Origin: Trebouxia sp. TZW2008
Lineage: Eukaryota > Chlorophyta > Trebouxiophyceae > Trebouxiales > Trebouxiaceae
Direction: 5' to 3'
NCBI GenBank assembly: GCA_002118135.1
Contig: BDIU01000082.1
Coordinates: 186,001-250,000 of the forward strand
DNA length: 64,000 bases
Both the position numbers and the translations under genes were made by a program. How positions within the stretch are numbered: position 1 is the first letter of the stretch; the number at the start of each line of letters is the position of its first letter. This document shows, in pieces, positions 12,001-22,342 of the stretch. The notes beneath the pieces are model-generated. The model was not told the origin of the DNA. It saw only the letters and a list, made by a program, of their open reading frames with translations, and ran no database searches.

Positions 12001-15000
12001 TTTGTCAAGCTTAGTCTTCTTGCAGTTCACCTAGTCTACAACATTTTTAGACATAACAGCTTGCCACCTGCCTAAGCGTTGATATACGTCCAGAAGTGGG
12101 TTGATCATGCATTCCTTTGGCCTAAACTCTAGGCAGCTGGGAGGTGCAGATGCTCCAAAAACACATTTCATTGCTTCCAGTTCAGGCTACAGGCATTATA
12201 TGAAAACCTCTGTCAGGTCATTGTCAGTGCATTCCAAGACCACGGTGATGTTTGAGTTGGCCAAAAGCCCCAGGCAAATGTAAGTGATGAAGGGAAGCAA
12301 ATCCGTACAACAGCAAATATGTTGTGGCTCGCAAGCCAAGAGCCAGAGGTAGAGGAGTATGAGGATGGGGAGAATTTGCTGATGGTGGAAGATGGAGGGG
12401 CTAAATATGGCAGTGAAAGGACAAGGAGGTGAGGACAGCGACACATGGCATAAGGAGCAGCTGAGTCAAACACAAAACTGCTTGCAACGAGGTCTCAAGG
12501 AGGCAAGACAGCACTCAGTGCTGTTCAAAAGGAGTTTGGACCCTGTGTGCCTGTTCCAAAGGAAGCTGCGAGTGTAAAAGAGCTAAGACAGGACAAAGAG
12601 ACAACAGAATGGTAGGAGGCTACACACGGAACTAGACAAGGAGACTAGACAAACAGACAGCAAAGCACTGAAAGCTGTCACGGGGAGAGTTGGTCTCTCT
12701 AGTTGTGTTTGGTTTGCATGTGACACAGAGTTGAGATGGCAGAAGGTCGCAGCAAGGTCAAAGCACAATGGAGACACCACAGCATTTGGTCTTGTCAAGA
12801 GAAGACATTGTCTCTATCGAGTGGTACGGCTGACCTGGAAAGGAGGCTCCCACTCTGTCCTGAGGGTTCTTGGCCTTCTTGTTGCAGGTCATGATGTTGC
12901 CCTGTTCTGTGCCAATCATGAACTTGGTTGGCCCCGCCTGTGGGTTGTACTCCAGACTGCATCAGAATTGGAGGGTCAATTCATGTGCATGTGAGAGTGC
13001 TGATCCCAAACATGCATGATTGTAGACACAACCAGCACATTCTGCGCCACACTACTGTAAATGAGTTTCAAACGGGCGAGTGGCAGAGGAGCAGGAACAG
13101 CTTGGGCAATGTTGGCAGGCCTTGATATCAAGATATCAAATTGCTCAAACATTGTAATCGTGGTAGATGCGACCTTGTATCAGGGCAATGCTGTCAACAG
13201 CAGATCTTGTGGCCCAAAGCACCAGCCATGCAGCCTCACTGAAAACCTTGAGATCATGCTTGCTTTGCTGTTAATGAATTTGCGCCTGACAACCCAAGCA
13301 AAGTTGTTGATGCTAAAGGCAAAGTGCATGATCATCAGTGGTTGAGGTAAGCGAGCAAGGGAGGCAAACGGCAGAAAGATTGGCTTAGGCAATGAATTAA
13401 ACAATATACTGCCAGCTCTGAAATGAAGGCTGGAGGGTTAGCCAGCATCACTGTTGGACATTGGCAAGAGCTGCTGATTTCAAGGTAGATGGCTTGAAGA
13501 CTCAAGGAGCATCGCTGTCCATTGATGGCAAGAGACAATCATGATACGGCAAGCGAGTGCATGCACCCAGCAGGGCTGGGGAGCCCTGCTAGCAAGCATG
13601 CAGACGATATCAGCAATGCAAGTGACTGCCGCGCAGCAGACCTCATAGCGCCCAGAACGGTCTCACTGCCCCTTTCCTTCAGCGTGAGGGTCTCAGTGGG
13701 CTCCCCTAGCTTCCTGATGTCCCACCACAGCACGGTCCCATCTGTTGACACTGACATGCACTCAGTGCCAGTCTTGGACTGCAGCCAGGCAAAGTCATAC
13801 ACTGGATCCCTGCAGGAAGACTCAACTGTTGGCATCACAGAGCACCAAGTTGGGCATATCACTTTTGATGAAATGAGCAATGGGCTGTTCAACTCTGGGT
13901 TGGATGATGGACGGCACCTGTTGTCAGGCAAATCTTCAGCAGTGATGAATTTGTGAAGTGGGTTTGCATGCATGCGTATATGAAGCAGAAAAAGAAAAGA
14001 AAAGTCTGCGCCGTTGGGCGTCATAATGGGAGCCTCTGTTTGTAGGGGCAGCACGAGATTGCTGCTTTAAGAGCAACAATCAGCAAAACATTGGCCTATG
14101 AGGTCAGCCCACATGTCTGAAGCATGAATGTTGAAGACCCAAGCAGCATACCTGTGGCTGTGCTCAATCGGCGAGGCCTCAACAGGGGTGCTGCCTTTAC
14201 GCATGTCAAAGTAGGCAAATTGCCCATTGTACTGGCCCGCCCCAACCAAGCTGGTGTCTTTCAGGTTGAAGTTGATGGAGGTCAGCTGGCTTTGAGGCGT
14301 CAGCTCAAAGTCTGGCGCGTTGGGATTGGTAACATCCCAGATGTAGCTGCTCATGGAGCTGTTATCTGGCTGCTGCTGGAACTCCAAGATTGAGTAAGCA
14401 ACTGCAACCTGCATGCCGAGCAACAGACATTTTAGATGTGCCCCAGATGTAGCTGGTCTTGAAGCTATTGTCTGGCTGCTGCTGGAAATCCAAGATTGAG
14501 TCAGCAACTGCGACCTGCATGCACAGCAACAGTGGTTTTGAACGTGTGCAGTTGGCAGGGGATATTCTCTGAGCCAAAGTCTTTTTGAGTGTTTTAGGAT
14601 GCCTTAAAACTGAAGTGAGCATTCAAGCATGGCTGGCCCTGCAGGCTTCAAAGTCTGGTGCTGAGCTTGTTATATTGTTTTGGAGCAGCTTGATTCCACA
14701 CTTTATCAGCCATGCCTATATACATGCTGTAATGTGCAGTGGCTAAGAAGGCAGGCAATGTAGCAGCAGTCTGAATCCTCCATTGCTGCTGTGTTCAAGT
14801 GTTGAGCTTGATTCATGCAAGATTTGCTGATGAGACATGCGAAACTGTCCTTGCAGCATGCCAGGAAAATCATACTGCAGCAATGCATGGGCTGCTTTGC
14901 AACTCACATCAATCATGCAAACACTGTGTGCCATCAGCATGCCGGCATTACCCATTGCGTTTGAGAGCATCATGATCTTGAGCTGACCATGGTTTGCAAA

Positions 15001-16640
15001 GTACGCAAAACAGCAATACAAGTGGCATAGACCAAAGCAACTTCCCTCATCTGGTCTGTTTAGTGTTGTGCAACCACAGCAGCCATTGGGAAATGCCTGC
15101 GTACCCACTACTGAAGCTTAAACTATGTTGTCGTCTTGTTTATGTACCTTGCGAGAGCCGTCAGGGTGCCAAGACAGGAACTGTGCACCACGCTTGCCCT
15201 TGCTGGGGTCCCGCAGCACTGCCAGTGTCTTTGCGGATGGCGCCTCTGTGCTATGCTCCAACACCTGTGCAGATTTGAACACACCGCTATGGCAGCTTTC
15301 TGGCAGCCAGCAAAATGCCAGCAGATACAGCGTTGATTGTCTGTGCTATGGCAGTCACCCCTTGCCTTTGTGTGATTGTTGGCACAGCGCATAACTTCAG
15401 GCCTGTGACAGGCAGCCTTGCGTAACAACATCTCTGTGCTGAATAAAGCGATAAAGTAGTCTATAGGAAAGGCAGGTAAGCACAGATACAACAAGCATGC
15501 TTGCTTTGCCAGTTGCATTGAGCGCTCTGGCTTACATTCTTGCCGGCAAAGTACTCCTCGTAGATGTCCACAGCATTGTTGGCCTTGACCAGGTCCTCAA
15601 TGACAGCACCTAGGGCAGTCACACTCTTGATGTACTCCTCATCCTTCTCAACCTGACAGGGTGCACAATGATAGGAGCTCAGCAGTTGTCACATGTACAG
15701 AAGTAAAGGCAGTTTTGAAAGATTATTTGCGTTTCATGTGTGCAATTTGACATCGTATCAAGCAGGCTATGCAGCAAAGGGCAGAAGCGTTATGTGGACA
15801 CAGGTCGTCGGCTCCAGCGTTTCGTATGACGCTTTTTGTATGAAACTTCAAGTGGCTGTGGTACACTTCTTTGGCATACGGATGTCTTGCTCGTGGAAGC
15901 ATTTAATAGATACATTACATGGAGCTTTTGAGTGCTGCATGCAAATTGCAGAATTGCATGCTGTACCACCTTTTATACATGAGCATCTGCATTTACAGTA
16001 AGCAAATTGACAAAATGCGCTGCATACACACCTTTTTGCGATATCGTATCACATGCTCTGCCTCAGTATAGTCTATCTCCTTAGGCCAGCCACCTTCTAC
16101 ATGGTTCATTGCCTTGGTAGCAAAGACAACTGCTGTGGTGTTTGCCTGTTGCGGAGCAAAATAAGGTCATCATAGCAAGACTTTGTGATCAGGCTGCTGA
16201 AGTGGCTGACGCTGACAGGAATGCAAACATATGAGTCCAGTGAGCTGCGCGTTGAAGCATCTGGAATCAAGACCGAGTTCTGAGATCATCACCTCATGCT
16301 CTGACATTTCAGGCACCACTTGCGCTACAGTTGTGACAGGATTTCGCTCGATGTGTTCCTTTGCATGTTCCTCGTTCGGCCGAATGTCAGCCAGCATCTG
16401 CAATAGCGCCAGAGACATTCACATGTGTCTAGTCACCATTGATGACGCCATTCCATAAGGTATGCGACAAGCGCAGAGTCAGCTGATACCTCAGCTCCCT
16501 CATCGACAAAGACGGGATATCTGCCAAAGTCCTTGCGCAGTCTGACATACTGGTGATAGATCTGCACATAAACCAGCTTGGATCACACATCATAAGCTGG
16601 AACGGCTCAGGCTTCGCTTCAAGCAGTTGCTCACCTCCAT
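9079..16640 (-). CDS. DNAI2: Outer-arm dynein intermediate chain IC2 (IC69/ODA6, DNAI2)
   Basis: A WD-repeat intermediate chain of the flagellar outer dynein arm, which helps anchor the motor to the doublet microtubule. Fourteen exons: 16640-16635, 16561-16490, 16397-16293, 16145-16032, 15652-15536, 15264-15148, 14408-14152, 13809-13642, 12956-12835, 11983-11815, 11058-10974, 10461-10309, 9399-9262 and 9150-9079. They give 564 residues, close to the 567 I recall for the Chlamydomonas protein. The N-terminus [20 protein letters not shown] and later [45 protein letters not shown] and [18 protein letters not shown] are hallmark IC2 segments across the WD region. A charged helix rich in Lys/Glu follows before the end. 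The first coding exon holds only ATG GAG. All junction phases agree and the reading is complete, so the gene looks functional. Confidence 0.97.
9862..10260 (-). repeat. Four copies of the DNAI2 exon 12 end
   Basis: The 3' end of the exon finishing at 10309 recurs in the following intron, with boundaries near 10191, 10070, 9917 and 9862. The first three are about 60-bp copies spaced 113-153 bp from the previous boundary, encoding [15 protein letters not shown] remnants. The last is only ~30 bp, about 55 bp further on. Confidence 0.87.
11555..11745 (-). repeat. Two copies of the DNAI2 exon 10 end
   Basis: The last ~45 bases of exon 10 (true end 11815), encoding [11 protein letters not shown], recur with boundaries near 11686 and 11558, about 130 bp apart. 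Both have mutated codons; the boundary context is kept. Confidence 0.83.
13987..14080 (+). repeat. Dispersed element A, copy 2 (in DNAI2 intron 7)
   Basis: Second copy of the element at 4503-4590, on the same plus strand. Hairpin one is kept as GCCTCT/AGGGGC (14032-14049) with one G-U pair, although loop and arm have changed. TGCT/AGCA remains at hairpin two. Preservation of pairing with changed bases hints at a structured RNA origin. Confidence 0.75.
14440..14520 (-). repeat. Copy of the DNAI2 exon 7 start
   Basis: Just upstream of the true acceptor (exon start 14408), the first ~65 bases of exon 7 appear again from about 14514. It is preceded by the same GCATGCAG acceptor and encodes [17 protein letters not shown] before diverging. 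This is a 5' edge duplication, the mirror of the donor-side copies. Confidence 0.85.
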
Positions 16641-17110
16641 CCTCCCAGCCCCGCTATAGTGTCACGGTCAACTCATGTTTGCGCTTGCCAGATCTTATCT
16701 TGCTTGGCACGGTTTCACAGGCCTTGTAATCTATCAAGCGCACCTCCGGACCACGCGCGAGTTAGGTCCAGCTCACGAGTGCCGCTTTTGCGAAAACAAA
16801 TGTTTGCAAACTCAGGAAGCGCCCTTGGGCTTCACCAAAGTGCCCTGGCCTGCCTGGAAAGTTTTGGCAATAAATTGTTGCCTTAATATTTGGCTCAAGA
16901 CTATCATTGGGCGCTAAAGCACTGAAGCTAAAGCTTTGCACGGCACCAGTTTGCAATTTTGTCTGTCTTAGGGCAACTTGGCTCACTACCTGTTGCTAGG
17001 TACAGTGTACAACAGTATGCAAAAACAGGTTATCTGCTACATGATGGCATTGCTGTTGCCAATGGCATATTGGATGAATGTATGTGCAGCTGATGTGTAC
17101 AAACAGATTG
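16641..17110 (-). promoter_or_regulatory. Intergenic gap between two co-oriented flagellar genes
   Basis: The coiled-coil gene ends at 17111 and DNAI2 starts at 16640, both on the minus strand. This 470-bp gap must hold the 3' UTR of one and the promoter of the other. I see no clear TATA box or repeat. Confidence 0.5.
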
Positions 17111-20100
17111 TTATCGACTTGTTCCCTTCAGCTTGCTGCGCGTCTGTTGCCAGGCACAACAGTCTGGACACTGACCGCAGACACAGCATGCAGGTGCTGC
17201 TGCTACTGCCTTTTTCAGCAAAGGTGCATTAATTCTGCGTTCAGCAGCTGTCATGGCTGTGTCCTCATTCACCATGCGTTCCTCCCGTTCTGCAATCTGC
17301 CTCTCTAGCTCCAGCCTGTGCAGGAAGCATATTAGACTGGCATCGCTTGAACATCAGCAGGAGCATTTGTCAAAGTTTGCATGTTAATCTCAGCACGCAT
17401 ACACTAGTCTAGAAGACCAATGCTCCCGTCACATTTCGACAGCTAGACAGACAGCAGACTCACATCTGCAGCTTGGCGCAGACCACACAGAGTAGGAGCA
17501 CGTACTTGATCTTGGCATTGTGAGCCTTGATGGCAGCCTGATGAGCTGCTTCAAGCCTGCTGAGCTCAGCTTCACGAGCAGACAGGCTCCTGATGTACTC
17601 CGACTCTTCCTGGTCTTCTGCAGCCTGTCTCTGAGCCTTCAGCTGCATCTGCTTCTGGCGTGCCTGTGCAACAGGCAGGCAGTCCATTTATGACAGGCTG
17701 TCTGCAACTGTGCTGAGAACAGACAGCTTTCTGTGTCAGGTGGGCAAGGGAGCCGAGGCTCAGTGCGTGGGACAACACAGCAACAGTTTGGTGGTGATAG
17801 GCTCGGCTTGATCTTTGCCTAGCAACGTGCCGTGACGTTTCTGCTTTGAGAGTGTGTCAGCGTCAGACTCCAGGCAGCCTGTTGAGGTGTTCAATACACA
17901 GCATAAGCTCTAACCCAACAGATTGGCAAAAGCCCAGGATGCTTTGAATCACTGCTGGTGCTGCATATTTGAACACATTAGACGACGCTTCCACTCAAGC
18001 ACCTGATTGCACTCCTCCTGCATCTTGCGCCTCATCTCTGCCAGCTTCTGCGCAGCTTCCTCAGCCCTCCTGTCAGCTTCTGCAACAGCTGCTGCAACTC
18101 GGGCATTTTCAGCAGCCTCTCGCTCGTCCTTTGCCTTCTTGACCTACACCAATGCAGCTCACCAATGCAGTAGTTGGCATCTACAAGCAGAGGCTGACCA
18201 AAGAGGATCATAAGAGCATGCGTCAAACAAGAAGATCTGCTTTTGGACTCCCAGGACAAGATTTGACAACCCAGATATTTGGTCTTGTATTCTAGCTCAG
18301 CGCAACACTCCACGTACCAGCTGCTTATGATTGCCATCAGCACTCACATGTAACATCTGACTTGGGATCTGACTGTACATCTGATTGCAAGACTGAAAGG
18401 ACCCCGAAATGCCACACCTCAGTTCCAGCAACTTCAGCACGAAGTGCTGTGCGAGTCTGAAAGGCCCTCAGGGCTTCTGCCCTGGCAGTATCCTGCCTCA
18501 TCAGCAGATTGGCATACTGTCTCATCATCTCATCATCCTCCAGAGCCTGTGGGCAACAAAAGAAGAAGGTGCTTGCGTGCTCACTCATGACAGAGCATGC
18601 AACATTTCCTTTTCACCATCCATTCATAGAGACTGCTTGCTAAGCAGGCTTTGGAACCCAGCGAGTGTTTAGGTGCAAATGCAATCAACTGCCTCCACGA
18701 CGCTGTGATTGAGCATCTATTCACAAGGACATGGACGTCCAGCCTTGAGTAGGAGTGTGCAACATATGAAGAAGTTTGACACGTGCTCCATTGGCCAGGC
18801 TCTTTGTGAGCCTGTCACATCTTAATGGGTGCTGCATGCATAAGCCTGGGGCCTTCCATGGGCAATCAGCTTGCATTGCGAATGGAGCCTACAGCTGAGC
18901 GCTGCACATAGGCAGTGCTGGGACCTCCAGGCTGTAGTTGTATACATCTCATAACTGACAGTCACCTGCTGTTTCATGCCAAGTGAGAGTGTGGAACCAG
19001 AGGCATGTCATCGGCAGAACCAACACTTCTCCAGCATGCATGATGCACATACATCTCAATACAAGAACCTATGCTTTGTGTCTGAACGAGTTTAGCAGGG
19101 CAATCCAAAAACAGACTCAGCCATGCACAAAGACCAGATGTTGGTCAATGTAGTTGCAGTCCAAGTCTGCTCCCATAGAGCTATGTAACAACAGGTGTGC
19201 AAAACATACCTGCTGCTTGGCAGCCTTCTTCTTTGCCTTGATGTTTGCGTCATTTTCAGCCAGAGTCTTGGCCATGGCAATTTTGTCATCATGGAGTTGC
19301 TGTGCCTTCTTGGCCTGCAAGCATTGCTTTGACAAGTGATGCACAAAGACGGGCGAGGATGATGTGCTCAATAGAAAGTGGATCAAGAGCTGTAGCTCAA
19401 ACCATGTCTGACAAGTTGGCATGCATTGGCGGGGTTACTCAGCTTGCTCTTAAGGACAAATGCTTGGAGTGCACAGCAACAACCAGGGCAGCATATGCCG
19501 CACAGGGTCAGCGTATGCCGTAACACAACAGCTTGTAATGGCAGCATGATGAAGTGTGAAGCAGTCCTGCCAGCAGACACAAGCCCAGTGAGCAACAGAA
19601 CTGCATACTACCAAAGGTATAGCACAATAGCTTGCAGTTTGCAGTCACAGCAGCACAATGCAGCACATCAGATGTTCAGTTCAGCAGGCACTACACAGCA
19701 CATCCAGTGAAAGGGTCAGCCTGTACCTCTACTTCAGCTTCTTGGCGCTGTATGGCCTCTAGCTCAGCTTGCTCCTCTTGCAAGCGGGTCTTACGCGTCG
19801 CTTCCTTGTTGCTGCGGTACTGTGCAACCTACATGCCAGGGTCAACAGTGTGAGCCAAGCTGTGCAAGCTGCTTCCCTGTTGCTGCGATACTGTGCAACC
19901 TACATGCCAGCATCAGCAGTGTGAACCAAGCTATGCAAGCTGCTTCCTGGATTCAGCTGTGTTGTGCAGCTCACAAAGCGCCGCAAGCTAGGCTTTGCAA
20001 GACACCTCCTTGCTTCTATGCAAGCCCTACACTGCCATCAGCAGCATAAGCAGAACTAGTAGCCGCTTCCTTGTTGCTGCAGCACTGTTCGGTTTACAGA

Positions 20101-21972
20101 CTGTCACACCCTGCCTCAACAACACAGGTTGGCAGAAAATGGCAGCCAGGCAGGACCTGGATCTGAGGAAGCTCTGCACTGCTTGATTGTGCGGCTCTTG
20201 AGCATGCTTGTCAGCTGCAGCTGCTGCTCTTGCTGCTGCTACAGTGACTTCTCTTTGTAAGGACACTCACAATAAGGACATTCTCAATGTAAGATCAATG
20301 CGATTGGTAAGCAATCACTGCATCCCAACTGCCGCGGCTGACAATTTGATACACGGCTAAAGATTTTGCAAGCCAAAGCAGTCACAGAGCAAATTCACTG
20401 TGCCATGGTCACATGCGCAACTAAAGCCTGCAGGGCCCACCTGATTTGCCATCAGGTCCTTGGTCTTCAAAGCAGCAGCTTGCCTTGCAGCTGCGATATT
20501 TGCCTCATCAGCTTGAATCGCAAATAGAGAACAGCAATGAGGATATTACTAGATTGCATGCAGGGCCTACCTGATTTGCCATCAGATCCTTGGCCTTCGA
20601 GGCAGCAGCTTGCCTGGCAGCTGCGCTCTTGAGCTCATCAGCTTGGATTGCGAGTATAGCACAGTGCCCAAGATACTGCTGGATTGCATGTAGGGCCCAC
20701 CTCAGGTCCTTAGTTTTCAAGGCAGCAGCTTGCCTGGCATCTTGCACTTTTCTGCTCATTAGCTTGGAGTGCAAATATAGCACAGCAACCAAGACATTGC
20801 TGAATTGCATGCAGGACCCACCTGATTTGCCATCAGGTCCTTGGTTTTCAAGGCAGCAGCTCGCTTGGCAGCTGCGCTCCTGGCCTCGTCAGCTTTGTAC
20901 TGCTGCACAGCAACTGCAATGTCCTGGGCGTCCTGAACCTTGGCTTGCTGCAAATCCAGCCTGATCTTCTCCTTCTCTGACATTTGCTGGTCCAGCACCA
21001 GCTTCTGATCCTCCTGCAACACAACAAGACTCTTTATACTTGTAAATATGAATAGCACCGAATATTGTTTTGATTCTTGCAGCTCCGTGTTGCAAAAGTG
21101 CCATTCAATGTCAATGGACCCAACTGCTTTCAGAGGCCATTACTCTGCTTCACCAATCAGCAGACATTGGTTTCCTGAAGTGCCAAAGCTCTGATGGACA
21201 CTTTAACAGTGCTTGCATGCTGTTCATAGGATGTGGCATACAGTGAGCAGAGGAAACCGCAGACATGAGCAGTGCAGGCACAGAATAATCTGAGTGGTGG
21301 GTAGGTTTAGAATGGCAACCCACCTTGAGCTTAGCAAGCAGCTCCTTGCGCTCCTGTATGCTTAGCTTCTCGACATCTGCCTCCCACTTTTGCAGCAGAG
21401 ACCACTCGCTATGTGCGCGCTTGCTATAGGCCAAGTGATTCAGCTTATTGGCATGCGACATGTCATACTGGTGAGGGTCTATTGGGCCAAATGGCCCTAG
21501 AGTGGCGCTGCCTTGCAGCTTTGCTGCCTGCAGCCAAACAAGCGTGGCATGAGTGCATCTGCCTAAACACTTGAATGCACATGAGTCAAGGTCATACACA
21601 GTCTGCAAGGTCTGACAAAGACTTGTAGCAAGTGCTCATAAGCCTTGATGATGTTGAAGCTGTTGCATACCTGCTTGCGAGCTGCTGCTGTGTAAGTAAG
21701 GGGGGTTATGCGAGTCTTAGACCGACCAAAGACTGGCAGCGTGTCATGTGTATCAATCGCCAATGACCGGAGCTTTGCTGGCGCACGTGTGCCGATCTTG
21801 ACCTGGAGCTCACAATCAATAAGCTCGGCATCCGCCTTCCAGGCCGTTTTGACCTATCGTGAGCTTGACCGGAAACGGCTCACCGCACCTTGTTGCTGAG
21901 GTCATCCTTCAACAGCTCCTTGACGAGCGTCTGCTGCAGCTTCTCTTCGCGGATGGAGAGAGTGTCCGTCAT
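17111..21972 (-). CDS. Coiled-coil flagellar-associated-type protein (TPH/CFAP-like)
   Basis: Ten exons: 21972-21889, 21853-21671, 21527-21324, 21013-20822, 19828-19727, 19314-19210, 18546-18418, 18143-18003, 17663-17506 and 17315-17111. They give 500 residues with all phases consistent. After a 150-residue non-coiled head (MTDTLSIREEKLQ..., VFGRSKTRITPLTY..., FGPIDPHQYDMSHANKLNH), nearly all the rest is Lys/Glu/Ala/Gln-rich coiled coil. Examples are DQQMSEKEKIRLDLQQAK, QYRSNKEATRKTRLQEEQ and RRAEEAAQKLAEMRRKMQEE. This looks like the inner-microtubule or trichoplein-type axonemal proteins, and it sits next to DNAI2. I cannot name the orthologue. The last ~25 residues are Cys-rich (CCVCGQCPDCC) and may reflect an unrecognised intron. 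Confidence 0.8.
19860..20100 (-). repeat. Copies of the exon 5 start of the coiled-coil gene
   Basis: The first ~40 bases of the exon starting at 19828 (VAQYRSNKEA), with the preceding CATGTAG-like acceptor, recur near 19900. A weaker remnant (CTTCCTTGTTGCTGC on the plus strand) lies near 20068. Confidence 0.75.
20246..20384 (+). repeat. Dispersed element B, copy 2 (in intron of coiled-coil gene)
   Basis: Contains TTCTCTTTGTAAGGACACTC, a second AAGGACATTCTCAA, AATGCGATTGGTAAGCAATCA and CACTGCATCC. It ends near CCAAAGCAGTCACAG, also found at the end of the 57-kb copy. Confidence 0.72.
20430..20770 (-). repeat. Three copies of the exon 4 end of the coiled-coil gene
   Basis: The true exon ends at 20822 (ALKTKDLMANQ, donor 20821). 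Its last ~80-100 bases recur with donors near 20700, 20570 and 20440, spaced 121, 130 and 130 bp. The copies encode ARQAAALKTKDL-like peptides and keep GT, but lack a usable acceptor in the right phase. I treat them as intronic. Confidence 0.88.
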
Positions 21973-22342
21973 CGCGAGGTTGCCGCGCCTCAAACTTTAA
22001 GCATGCACGCTCTTCATCTGCAGCCTGACACCGCTAACACACGGTACGGAGGTCGATGTCGCAGGTAAGATGGTCCGCCAACTTTTCAAATGAGCGCGCT
22101 GGTCTTCTGGAGCTGACTAACTCTCCTGCGCTGTCCACAACAATGCTTGCTGCGAAGCATTGGCAGTCAAAGTCGCTTTGACTGAAGAAGAGCATAGACT
22201 GCGTCATTATTCGGACTCAATATTTCTCTTTGAATACAAAGAATAATCACACGCCATCAGTCGGCCCCTGCGCAGTGTCATTGCTTGTTTACACTCACAA
22301 ACACAGCGCAACGCATCACCTGGTGACTATCTGCGATCGACA
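21973..22342. promoter_or_regulatory. Divergent promoter between coiled-coil gene and RNA-binding gene
   Basis: A 370-bp gap separates start codons on opposite strands. It contains two perfect hairpins back to back, 22141-22162 (8-bp stem, CAATGCTT/AAGCATTG) and 22166-22182 (7-bp stem, GTCAAAG/CTTTGAC). A shared regulatory region is inferred from geometry. Confidence 0.6.

Noticed and set aside
13522..13956. 144-codon plus-strand frame
   Set aside because: Antisense of DNAI2 exon 8 and flanking intron.
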